A stretch of DNA of 64,000 nucleotides from Actinomycetota bacterium (GTDB lineage Bacteria; Actinomycetota; Actinomycetes; Actinomycetales; Dermatophilaceae). The stretch covers positions 1 to 64,000 of the forward strand of contig JAIUOP010000008.1 of NCBI GenBank assembly GCA_020161815.1, in the 5' to 3' direction. The notes under the pieces are model-generated. The model saw only the letters and a program-made list of their open reading frames with translations, was not told the DNA's origin and ran no database searches. The first letter of the stretch is position 1. Each line of letters opens with the position of its first letter. Positions 28,108 through 35,907 of this stretch are shown here, piece after piece. The position numbers were made by a program, and so were the translations under genes.

Positions 28108-29754
28108 TCACATCCGGTCCGGGGCGCTCACGCCGAGCAGCTCGAGCCCGTTGGCCAGCACCTGCCCGGTGGCGTCGTTGAGCCACAGGCGGGTGCGGTG
28201 CAGGTCGCCCACCTCGGGGTCGTCGGCCGTGGGCCGCACGCGGCAGGTGTCGTACCACTTGTGGTAGGCCGCGGCGAGGCCCTCGAGGTAGCGCGCGACC
28301 CGGTGCGGCTCGAGCAGGTGCGCCGCCTGCGCCACGACGCGCGGGTAGTCGCCGAGAGCGGCCAGCAGCGTGGCCTCGGTCGGGTCCGTGAGCAGCGAGG
28401 GGTCGAAGCCGTCCTCGCGCCGCACGCCGTCCTCGGCCGCGAGCCGCGCGACGTTGGCGGTGCGGGCGTGGGCGTACTGCACGTAGAAGACCGGGTTGTC
28501 ATTGGTCTGCTTGCGCATCTCCTCCCCGTCGAGGGAGAGCGGGGAGTCGGAGGGATAGCGCGCGAGCGAGTAGCGCACGGCGTCGGCCCCGATCCAGTCG
28601 AGCAGGTCATCGAGGTAGATCGCATTGCCCCGGCGCTTGCCCATGCGCTCACCGCCGATGTCGACGAGCTGGCCGATCTTGACCTCGATGTTGTGCTCCG
28701 GGTCGTCCCCCGCGCAGGCGGCGATCGCCTTGAGCCGGTTGATGTAGCCGTGGTGGTCGGCGCCGAGGAGGTAGATCTTCTCGTCGAAGCCGCGGTCCTT
28801 CTTGCTCAGGTAGTAGGCCGCGTCGGCGGCGAAGTAGGTCGGCTCGCCATTGGCCCGGATGAGGACGCGGTCCTTGTCATCGGAGAAGTCGGTGGTCCGC
28901 AGCCAGATCGCTCCGTCCCGGTCGTCGACGTGCCCCTGCTCGCGCAGGCGCGCGATCGCCGACTCGACCGCTCCCCCGGCATGGAGGGTGCGCTCTGAGA
29001 ACCAGACGTCGAAGTGGACCCCGAAGGCCGCCAGGGTCGCCTCGATCGCGGCGAGCTGGGCGGCATAGCCCAGGTCGCGGGCGACGACGATGGCCTCCTC
29101 CTCGGGCAGCTCGAGCAGGTCCGGACGCTGCGCGAGGACCTCCGCGGCCCGCTCCTTGATCTCCTCGCCGGGGTAGCCGCCCTCGGGCACGTCCTGCCCC
29201 TTGGCGCGGGCCAGCACCGAGGCGCCGAACTTGTCCATCTGCAGGCCGGCGTCGTTGATGTAGTACTCGGCCGTGACGTCGGCACCGGCGGCCTGCAGGA
29301 GACGCCGCATGGCGTCACCGAGGGCGGCCCAGCGGGTGTGGCCGATGTGCAGCGGGCCGGTCGGGTTGGCGGAGATGAACTCGAGGTTGACCACGCGCCC
29401 GGCCTCGCTGGAGCCGCGGCCGTAGGCCGGGCCGGCCTCGACGATCGCGCGGGCCAGCTCACCGGCGCTCGCCGCCTCGAGGGTGATGTTGAGGAAGCCC
29501 GGGCCGGCGACGTCGACCGCGGCCACGCCCGGGGCCGCGCCCAGGCGGGCGGCGAGGATCGTGGCGACCTCGCGGGGCGGCATACCGGCGTCCTTGGCGA
29601 CCTGGAGGGCGACATTCGTCGCCCAGTCGCCGTGCTCACGCGAGCGGGGCCGCTCGACACGCACCTCGTCGGGCACGGTCAGCGAGAGGTCACCGGCGTC
29701 CACGGCGCCCTGGAGGGCAGCGCGGATCGCGAGGGAGAGTTCGTCCGGGGTCAC
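28108..29754 (-). CDS. argS: Arginyl-tRNA synthetase
   Basis: A class I synthetase that charges tRNA-Arg. It has 548 residues. Order: the N-terminal additional domain (about 1-110, VRVERPRSREHGDWATNVAL), HIGH motif HIGHTRWAALGD (about 137-148), the KMSKS-loop equivalent MGKRRGNAIYLDDLL (about 375-389), and the C-terminal anticodon-binding helical domain with ARYLEGLAAAYHKWYDTCRV near 490. Start is GTG. It ends 10 bp before lysA. A tRNA-Arg(CCG) gene, a likely substrate, lies about 500 bp upstream on the other strand. Confidence 0.96.
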   Translation of the reverse strand: MTPDELSLAIRAALQGAVDAGDLSLTVPDEVRVERPRSREHGDWATNVALQVAKDAGMPPREVATILAARLGAAPGVAAVDVAGPGFLNITLEAASAGELARAIVEAGPAYGRGSSEAGRVVNLEFISANPTGPLHIGHTRWAALGDAMRRLLQAAGADVTAEYYINDAGLQMDKFGASVLARAKGQDVPEGGYPGEEIKERAAEVLAQRPDLLELPEEEAIVVARDLGYAAQLAAIEATLAAFGVHFDVWFSERTLHAGGAVESAIARLREQGHVDDRDGAIWLRTTDFSDDKDRVLIRANGEPTYFAADAAYYLSKKDRGFDEKIYLLGADHHGYINRLKAIAACAGDDPEHNIEVKIGQLVDIGGERMGKRRGNAIYLDDLLDWIGADAVRYSLARYPSDSPLSLDGEEMRKQTNDNPVFYVQYAHARTANVARLAAEDGVRREDGFDPSLLTDPTEATLLAALGDYPRVVAQAAHLLEPHRVARYLEGLAAAYHKWYDTCRVRPTADDPEVGDLHRTRLWLNDATGQVLANGLELLGVSAPDRM

Positions 29755-29763
29755 CCGGCGATT

Positions 29764-30180
29764 CTATTGGCCCTCCCGCACACCCCGACCCGACGCCGCG
29801 ACGGATGAGACGAGGTCGAGCAGGTCGTCGGGGTCGAAGGGCTTGGCCAGGACGGCGTCGAATCCGGCGGCCTGGGCGTGGCCGTGGTCCAGCCCGTGGA
29901 GGGCGGCGGAGACGAGGATAACGGGCAGGTCGTCCAGCTCGGGCCGGCTCCGGAGCTCGCTGATCAGCCACCACCCGTCGAGCGGGGCCATGTGGGCGTC
30001 GAGGAGGAGCACGTCCGGCAGCGGGCGGTCGGGATCCTCGAGCCGGGCCAGCGCCTGTCGGACCGACGCGGCCTCCTCGACGTGGTGACCCTCGAGCTCG
30101 AGGTTGATCCTGATGAGGTGCCTGATCGAGGCCGTGTCATCACAGACGAGGACTCGGTGGACCCCCCGGTCCGATTCCAT
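29764..30180 (-). CDS. Stand-alone response-regulator receiver protein
   Basis: A CheY-like receiver domain of 138 residues with no output domain. The acidic pair is in VLVCDDTASIRHLI (about 10-23), the phospho-acceptor aspartate in DVLLLDAHMAPLDGWW (about residue 61), and the conserved lysine in VLAKPFDPDDLLDLV (about 113). All activation residues are present. No histidine kinase is adjacent, so its partner is unknown. It lies 9 bp upstream of argS on the same strand, and may be co-transcribed with it. Confidence 0.87.
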   Translation of the reverse strand: MESDRGVHRVLVCDDTASIRHLIRINLELEGHHVEEAASVRQALARLEDPDRPLPDVLLLDAHMAPLDGWWLISELRSRPELDDLPVILVSAALHGLDHGHAQAAGFDAVLAKPFDPDDLLDLVSSVAASGRGVREGQ

Positions 30181-30254
30181 GAACGCAACTCTAGGCTGCT
30201 AACCTCCTTCACGCGTCCGCAACGGCCACCCATGGCGGCCATCCGGGACGCGAG

Positions 30255-30326
30255 GCCCCCGTAGCTCAGGGGATAGAGCACCGCCCTCCGGAGGCGGGAG
30301 CGCAGGTTCGAATCCTGCCGGGGGCA
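30255..30326 (+). tRNA. tRNA-Arg (anticodon CCG)
   Basis: A cloverleaf can be drawn in full. The acceptor stem pairs GCCCCCG with CGGGGGC, the D stem GCTC with GAGC, the anticodon stem CCGCC with GGCGG around loop CTCCGGA (anticodon CCG, reads CGG), and the T stem GCAGG with CCTGC around TTCGAAT. The discriminator is A. The 3' CCA is not clearly encoded: the next bases are CCCA. Confidence 0.95.
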
Positions 30327-30455
30327 CCCATCGCACATCGGGGCCCGGCCTCACCCGCAGGGGTGTAGACAGCCCACCTAGGGTCGAAGTGTGGACGACA
30401 TCCGGTCGATCCACGCCCCCTGCCGGGCATCCTGTCCCCTCAAGAAAGCAGAGCC

Positions 30456-30602
30456 ATGATCACCCTTGGCCTCATCCTGCTCATCCTCGGACTCTTCGTG
30501 AGCTCCCTGAAGATCCTCGTGACGATCGGCGCGATCCTCATCGTCGTCGGCCTCATCCTCAACCTCGTCCCGATCGGCGGCACCCGCCGACGGGTGTGGT
30601 GA
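30456..30602 (+). CDS. 48-residue membrane peptide (DUF6131-like)
   Basis: A small protein starting MITLGLILLILGLFV, with two hydrophobic segments (about residues 3-16 and 22-40) around SSLKIL, then a basic end GGTRRRVW. This resembles the short DUF6131-type actinobacterial membrane proteins, though I cannot confirm the family by eye. Its TGA overlaps a GTG start of the LuxR gene, so the two are likely co-translated. The function is unknown, possibly envelope stress related. Confidence 0.6.
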   Translation: MITLGLILLILGLFVSSLKILVTIGAILIVVGLILNLVPIGGTRRRVW

Positions 30603-31294
30603 CCCCGTCCACGAGCGCGACCGTCGACTCCGCTCCGGCCACGCCGGTCCGGGTCGCCCTGCTCAATGACTACGAGGTCGTCGCGCACGGCCTCGCAGCG
30701 ATGATGCGGCGCTACGACCACCAGATCGAGGTGGTCGAGCTCTCTGCCGGGCTGGGCGTCCACGAGCACGTGGACGTCGCGCTCTACGACACCTTCGCCC
30801 AGGTCCAGGGCGACCGGGTCGACCTCGAGGACCTCGTCGCCGACGGTGACATCGGCCACGTGGTCGTCTTCTCGTGGAACGTCGCCCCCACCGTGGTGCG
30901 GGCTGCCCTCGACCGGGGCGTCCACGGCTACCTGTCCAAGACCCTGCCCGCCGGACAGCTGGTCGAGTGCATCCTCGCGATCGCGCGCGGTCGGGTGATC
31001 GTGGACACCGGTGAGGACGACCGGATCGCCGGCGGCGACTGGCCGGGTCGCGAGGAAGGACTCACGGCGCGTGAGGCCGAGGTGCTGGCCCTGATCACCC
31101 AGGGCCTGTCCAACAACGACATCGCGGAACGCACCGGTGTGTCGATCAACTCGGTCAAGTCCTACATCCGCAGTGCGTACCGGCGGATCGGGGTCACCAC
31201 CCGACCGACCGCCATCCTCTGGGGCATCGAGCACGGCTTTCGCCCCGACCACATGAGGGTGCGCAACCCGCACATCCCGGGGTCGTCGCGCTGA
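30599..31294 (+). CDS. LuxR/NarL-type response regulator
   Basis: A regulator of about 231 residues. The receiver-like domain (about 14-130) has VRVALLNDYEVVAHGL, a candidate phospho-aspartate in VDVALYDTFAQ, FSWN, and a lysine in GYLSKTLPAGQLVE. The output domain (about 155-215) is a LuxR helix-turn-helix, LTAREAEVLALITQGLSNNDIA followed by SINSVKSYIRSAYRRIG. The usual DD pair at the end of beta-1 is ND, so phosphorylation may be weak or absent. The GTG at 30599 overlaps the small membrane gene's stop codon; an adjacent GTG is at 30596. No sensor kinase is adjacent. Confidence 0.85.
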   Translation: MTPSTSATVDSAPATPVRVALLNDYEVVAHGLAAMMRRYDHQIEVVELSAGLGVHEHVDVALYDTFAQVQGDRVDLEDLVADGDIGHVVVFSWNVAPTVVRAALDRGVHGYLSKTLPAGQLVECILAIARGRVIVDTGEDDRIAGGDWPGREEGLTAREAEVLALITQGLSNNDIAERTGVSINSVKSYIRSAYRRIGVTTRPTAILWGIEHGFRPDHMRVRNPHIPGSSR

Positions 31295-31300
31295 CCCCCT

Positions 31301-31346
31301 CCGGTGGGCACTCCGTATGCCGTGTGGTGTGCGCAGTGCCCACCGG
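31301..31346. terminator. Hairpin between convergent LuxR and CNNM genes
   Basis: A 12-bp perfect stem (31301-31312 with 31335-31346) encloses a 22-base loop that contains the octamer GTATGCCG at 31315. It lies 6 bp past the LuxR-type gene and 35 bp before the stop codon of the convergent gene, so it could serve both strands. GC-rich repeats of CCCACCGGGGC follow it. Confidence 0.7.
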
Positions 31347-31381
31347 GGCCCACCGGGCCCACCGGGGCCCCAGCCCGCTCG

Positions 31382-32419
31382 TCAGGAGCGTTGGCTCGCG
31401 TCGACGACCTCGCCGACGAGTTCCTCGATGACGTCCTCGAGGAAGACCACCCCGACGACCTGGCCGTCGTCGGCGACGACCCGGGCCAGGTGCGAGCCGG
31501 TCTCCTGCATGGTCCGGAGCACGAGCTCCACCTCGTCGGTGCGGCGCACGTTCGCCATGGCCCGCACGCGCTTGGCCGGCACCGGCTCGAAGCGCTCGTG
31601 CTCGTCGGCGAAGAGGACGTCCTTGAGGTGCAGGTAGCCGCGCAGCTCCCCGGCCTCGGAGGCCACGGGGAAGCGGGAGTAGCCGTGCTTGGCCACGAGC
31701 CGCTCGATCTGGTCGGGCGTGGTGGCGCTCGTCACGGTGACGAGCTGGTCGAGCGGGACGCCGACGTCGGCCGCGTCCTTGTCCGAGAACTCCAGCGCCG
31801 CGCCGAGGCGGCCGAACTGGTCTGCCGGCACGAGCCCCTCCTTGTGGGACTCCTGCACGATGTGGGCCACCTCCTCGGCCGTGAAGGCGGAGGCGACCTC
31901 GTCCCGTGGCTCGACGCCGAGCATGCGCACCAGGGCCTTGGACACCCAGTCCATGACCAGGATGACCGGCCGGACCAGGCGGGTCACCCAGGTCAGGGCG
32001 GGCACCAGGGCCATGGCCGTGCGTTCCGGCGTGGCGATGGCGATGTTCTTCGGGATCATCTCGCCGAGCACCACGTGGAGGTAGACGACGACGAGGAGTG
32101 CCAGCGCGAGCGCGGTGAGGTCGGCGACGCGCGTGGGCCAGCCGAGGCGCTCGACGACCGGGACGAGGGCGTGGTGGAGGGAGGCCTCGGTGACGGCGCC
32201 CAGGAGCACCGAGCACACCGTGATGCCGAGCTGGCAGGTGGCGAGGAGGACACCGGTGTGGGTGAGCGCCTCGAGGGCGGTCGCCGCGCGCTTCGAGCCC
32301 TGCTCGGCAAGCGGCTCGAGCTGGCTGCGCCGCGCGGACATCGCGGCGAACTCGGCGCCGACGAAGAAGGCGTTGAGGAGGAGCAGGACGGCTGTCACCG
32401 CGATGATGCCCAGGCTCAT
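31382..32419 (-). CDS. CNNM/CorC-family transmembrane CBS protein (short form)
   Basis: A 345-residue protein with a DUF21 transmembrane domain (residues 1-190), including GAEFAAMSARRSQLE, QLGITVCSVLLG and LGEMIPKNIA. A CBS pair follows (about 205-330, with the VPLDQLVTVTS and ARVVADDGQVVGVVFLEDVIEELVGE blocks). It has no C-terminal CorC_HlyC domain. The family is linked to Mg2+/Co2+ efflux. The start codon overlaps the stop of a longer paralogue by 4 bp, so the two probably form a heteromeric pair. The label 'hemolysin' used for this family should not be taken literally. Confidence 0.88.
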   Translation of the reverse strand: MSLGIIAVTAVLLLLNAFFVGAEFAAMSARRSQLEPLAEQGSKRAATALEALTHTGVLLATCQLGITVCSVLLGAVTEASLHHALVPVVERLGWPTRVADLTALALALLVVVYLHVVLGEMIPKNIAIATPERTAMALVPALTWVTRLVRPVILVMDWVSKALVRMLGVEPRDEVASAFTAEEVAHIVQESHKEGLVPADQFGRLGAALEFSDKDAADVGVPLDQLVTVTSATTPDQIERLVAKHGYSRFPVASEAGELRGYLHLKDVLFADEHERFEPVPAKRVRAMANVRRTDEVELVLRTMQETGSHLARVVADDGQVVGVVFLEDVIEELVGEVVDASQRS

Positions 32420-33747
32420 GACGCCTCCCCCTCGCTCGGGGTGGCCTCGGGCTGCTCCACGGGGACGCAGCGCAGCCGGTCGACGCGCCGTCCGTCCATG
32501 TCGACGACCCGCAACAGCCATCCGTCGAGGGACACCTCGTCGCCGACGAGGGGGACCCGACCCAGGCCGGCCATGACGAATCCGCCCACGGTCTCGTAGG
32601 CGGGGTCGTCGGGCACCGGCGCGCCGGCGCGCTGGCGCACCTCGTCCGGTCGCCACAGGCCCGGGATGCTCCAGCTGCCGTCCGGGAGGCGCCGCCCGGT
32701 GGTCTGGCCGCGGTCGTGCTCGTCGCTGACCTCGCCGACGATCTCCTCGACGACGTCCTCGAGGGTGACGATGCCGGACGTGCCGCCGTACTCGTCGAGG
32801 ACGACGGCGATCTGCAGCCCGGCACCGCGCAGCTGCGCGAGCAGGGGGTCCAGCCGGATGCTCTCCGGGACGCTGAGGTGGTCGACCATGAGGGCCGAGA
32901 CGGGGACCTCCCCGCGCCGCTCGTGCGGCACCGCCACGGCCTTCTTGACGTGGACGACGCCGGCGATGTCGTCCCAGTCCTCGTCGATGACCGGGAAGCG
33001 GGAGTGCCCGGTCGCCCGCGAGAGGGCCACGACGTCGGCCGCGCTGGCCGAGCGCTCGACCGCACGGGCGCGCGAGCGGGGGGTCATGACGTCGGCGGCG
33101 GTCTGCTCCCCGAAGCCGAGCGAGGCGGTGACGAGCATGGCGGTCCCGGCGGGCAGGGTGCCGGCCTCCATGCTGGTGCGCACCAGGGACGCGAGCTCGG
33201 CCGGGCTCCGGGCGGCGGAGAGCTCCTCCTGGGGCTCGATGCCGACGCCGCGGAGGAAGACATTGGCCGAGCCGTTGAGCACGGCGAGCAGCGGCCGGGC
33301 CGCGGTGGTGAACCAGCGCACCGGGGGCGCGGCGACCTTGGCCGTCCGCAGCGGGACCGAGATCGCCAGGGTCTTGGGCACCATCTCGCCGACGATCATC
33401 GAGAAGGTGGTCGCGAGGGCGAAGGCCAGGGCCGAGGCCACTGAAGCGCTCGTCCGCTCGCTCCACCCGGTGGCTGCGATCGGGCCGGTGAGGACGCTGG
33501 CCAGGGCCGGGGTGGTCACGAACCCGAGCGCCAGGGTGGTGACGGTGATGCCGACCTGGCATCCGCCGAGCTGGGTCGACAGGCTGCGCAGCGAGCGCAG
33601 CACCCCGCCCGCGCCGGCCTCTCCCCGACGCACGGCCTCCTCGACCGTGGGCCGGTCGAGGGCGACCAGGGCGAACTCGCCCGCGACGAACAGGGCCGTG
33701 CCGACCGTGAGGAGCACCCCCGCAAGGATCATCAACGTCTCGCCCAT
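32416..33747 (-). CDS. CNNM/CorC-family transmembrane CBS protein (full form)
   Basis: A 443-residue paralogue. The DUF21 domain covers about 1-185 (FVAGEFALVALDRPTVEEAV, GCQVGITVTTLALGF, IVGEMVPKTLAIS). CBS repeats occupy about 205-330, with VLDEYGGTSGIVTLEDVVEEIVGEVSDEHD. A C-terminal CorC_HlyC transporter-associated domain (about 350-430, YETVGGFVMAGLGRVP, SLDGWLLRVVDMDGRRVDRLRC) follows. Likely divalent-cation (Mg2+/Co2+) handling. First gene of a two-gene operon divergent from the ABC exporter. Confidence 0.9.
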   Translation of the reverse strand: MGETLMILAGVLLTVGTALFVAGEFALVALDRPTVEEAVRRGEAGAGGVLRSLRSLSTQLGGCQVGITVTTLALGFVTTPALASVLTGPIAATGWSERTSASVASALAFALATTFSMIVGEMVPKTLAISVPLRTAKVAAPPVRWFTTAARPLLAVLNGSANVFLRGVGIEPQEELSAARSPAELASLVRTSMEAGTLPAGTAMLVTASLGFGEQTAADVMTPRSRARAVERSASAADVVALSRATGHSRFPVIDEDWDDIAGVVHVKKAVAVPHERRGEVPVSALMVDHLSVPESIRLDPLLAQLRGAGLQIAVVLDEYGGTSGIVTLEDVVEEIVGEVSDEHDRGQTTGRRLPDGSWSIPGLWRPDEVRQRAGAPVPDDPAYETVGGFVMAGLGRVPLVGDEVSLDGWLLRVVDMDGRRVDRLRCVPVEQPEATPSEGEAS

Positions 33748-33920
33748 GGTCGGATCATCCTAGGTGCCGCGGGCCGACCCACGGGTCGTGCGCCGTCCGC
33801 TCCCCTGCGCGACTCCCCTGCGCGACGGAGGTCCCGATCGCCGCGTTCCGTCCTGTGGCGGAGGCGGGCCGCCTCCGACGGGTGCGAGGATCGAGGCATG
33901 GAGATCACGGCAGGGACACC

Positions 33921-34940
33921 ATGAGCGCGACCACGGAGCCGGGCGCCCGCATCGAGCTGCGCAACCTCACCAAGCGGTTCGGCAGCTTCGTCGCGGTCGA
34001 CGACCTCACCTTCGACGTCGACCCCGGCCGCATCACCGGGTTCCTCGGGCCGAACGGTGCCGGCAAGACCACCACTCTGCGGATGCTCCTCGACCTGGTC
34101 CGGCCCACGAGCGGCACGGCCCTCATCGACGGAGCCCACTACACCTCGATCAGCCGGCCGCTGACCGTCGTCGGCGCCGCCCTCGAGGCGACCAACTTCC
34201 ACCCTGGCCGCAGCGGGCGGGACCACCTGCGCGTCCTCGCCGCGACGAACGGCATCCCGACGACGCGCGTCGACGAGCTGCTCGAGCTGACCGGCATACC
34301 GGCTGCGGCGCGCAAGCGGGCCGGTGAGTACTCCATGGGGATGCGGCAGCGCCTCGGCCTGGCCGCCGCCCTCCTCGGGGACCCCCGCGTCCTGATCCTC
34401 GACGAGCCCTCGAACGGCCTGGACCCCGAGGGCATCCGCTGGCTACGTGGCTTCCTGCGCCACCTCAGCGGTGAGGGCAAGACCATCCTCGTCTCCAGCC
34501 ACCTGCTCCAGGAGGTGCAGCAGACCGTCGACGAGGTGGTCATCATCAACAACGGCCGCCTCGTGAAGTCCGGCTCGATGGCCGAGCTCTCGGGCGGGGC
34601 CGCCACGGTGGTGCGCACCTCCGACCCCGACCGCCTCGCCGGCGCGCTGCTCCTCGCCGACGTCACGAGCGAGCCCGGCCCCGACGGCGCCCTCGTCGCC
34701 GCGACCACCGACCTGCGCCTCGTCGGGGACGTCGCCCTGCGGGCCGGGCTGCCGGTGTGGGAGCTCAAGGCCAAGCAGGCCGACCTGGAGGAGCTCTTCT
34801 TCTCCCTCACCGAGGGCACCAACCGCAACCTGGGCGACGGGCCGGCTGCCGAAGCCGTCCCGACCGACGCGCCGGCGCCACCGGCCGCCGCCCCCACCGA
34901 ACGAGACGCCGTCTCCGGCGAGGAAGGAGCGAACCTGTGA
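33921..34940 (+). CDS. ABC transporter ATP-binding protein
   Basis: The ATPase subunit of an ABC-2-type exporter, 339 residues. It has Walker A LGPNGAGKTTTLRM (about 37-50), signature SMGMRQRLGLAAAL (about 138-151) and Walker B RVLILDEPSNGLDPEG (about 155-170). The last 60 residues are an Ala/Pro/acidic tail (AEAVPTDAPAPPAAAPTERD) with no known domain. The ATG at 33921 directly starts the conserved part. Its stop overlaps the GTG of the permease gene. The substrate is unknown; related pairs in Gram-positives give resistance to peptide or other antibiotics. Confidence 0.92.
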   Translation: MSATTEPGARIELRNLTKRFGSFVAVDDLTFDVDPGRITGFLGPNGAGKTTTLRMLLDLVRPTSGTALIDGAHYTSISRPLTVVGAALEATNFHPGRSGRDHLRVLAATNGIPTTRVDELLELTGIPAAARKRAGEYSMGMRQRLGLAAALLGDPRVLILDEPSNGLDPEGIRWLRGFLRHLSGEGKTILVSSHLLQEVQQTVDEVVIINNGRLVKSGSMAELSGGAATVVRTSDPDRLAGALLLADVTSEPGPDGALVAATTDLRLVGDVALRAGLPVWELKAKQADLEELFFSLTEGTNRNLGDGPAAEAVPTDAPAPPAAAPTERDAVSGEEGANL

Positions 34941-35737
34941 TCGCCGCCGTCCGCTCCGAGTTCCTCAAGTACTTCACGACCCGCCTCTGGTGGGGCATGG
35001 CCCTGGGCATCGCTGTGTCCAGCGCCCTCTTCGCGGGCTTCATGGGCTGGGCCCTCACCTCGAAGAGCCCACAGGCTGGTGGCCCCACCGGTCTGCCCCA
35101 GGGCACCGCCGTCCAGGTCGCCAACAGCGTCTACACCGCCGGCCTCGGCATCGGCTACGTGCTCCTCCTCACCATCGGCGTGCTCACCATCGGCGCCGAG
35201 TACCGCCACAAGACGATCTCGGGCACCTTCTTGTCCACCCCGCGACGGGTCACCGCCATGGGCGCCAAGGCGATCGCCCTGCTGGGGATCGGTGCCCTCA
35301 ACGGCCTCATCGCCGTCCTCGGCTCGGTCGCCGTCGGCGCCGTCGTGCTCAACGCCCGCGGCCACGACCCCTTCCCGAGCTCGGAGGTGTTCCGGACGAT
35401 GGCGCTCAGCCTGCTCGTGCTGGGCCTGTGGGCCCTCATCGGCCTGGGCGTCGGCATCCTCATCAAGAACCAGGTCGCCGCGCTGCTCATCGGCGTCGGC
35501 GTGGCATGGATCGTGGAGCCGATCGTCGGCCTCCTCCTCAGCTTCTGGGACTGGGGCGCCAAGCACGTCGTGCAGTACCTCCCGAGCCAGGCCACGAGCG
35601 CGGTCGTCAACTCGGTGACCCAAGGGCCCGACGTGGCCCGCCTGGGCTGGTGGGCCGCCGCGCTCGTCCTGGCCGCGTATGCCGTGGTGCTCGCGGGATT
35701 CGGGGTCTGGCGCACCACGCGGGAGGACATCAGCTGA
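34937..35737 (+). CDS. ABC-2-type transporter permease
   Basis: A 266-residue membrane protein with six predicted helices (about residues 20-40, 65-88, 105-128, 148-170, 178-200, 238-260). The large extracytoplasmic segment after helix 1 (TSKSPQAGGPTGLPQGTA) and the motif GAEYRHKTISGTFLSTPRR are typical of ABC-2 exporter permeases. It is coupled to the ATPase gene by a GTGA overlap, and ends 170 bp before kgd. Function follows that of its partner. Confidence 0.88.
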   Translation: MIAAVRSEFLKYFTTRLWWGMALGIAVSSALFAGFMGWALTSKSPQAGGPTGLPQGTAVQVANSVYTAGLGIGYVLLLTIGVLTIGAEYRHKTISGTFLSTPRRVTAMGAKAIALLGIGALNGLIAVLGSVAVGAVVLNARGHDPFPSSEVFRTMALSLLVLGLWALIGLGVGILIKNQVAALLIGVGVAWIVEPIVGLLLSFWDWGAKHVVQYLPSQATSAVVNSVTQGPDVARLGWWAAALVLAAYAVVLAGFGVWRTTREDIS

Positions 35738-35907
35738 GGTCCGGGCCCGCTGCGGACCGTTCACCGAGGGGGTGTGCCGTTCGTCGCGGCATCCCCCGTG
35801 GCTGCCGGTTGGCCTCGTGCCGGGGTCGGCCCCGGCGGGCTCTCGGGCTAGGCTGGGGAAGGTATCCCCGTCGCCGTTGACGAAGCGAAGAAAGAGGCGT
35901 AGCCGCC

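Noticed and set aside
31382..33747. Hemolysin
   Set aside because: The traditional family name is misleading; the architecture is CNNM/CorC with CBS domains, linked to divalent cations.
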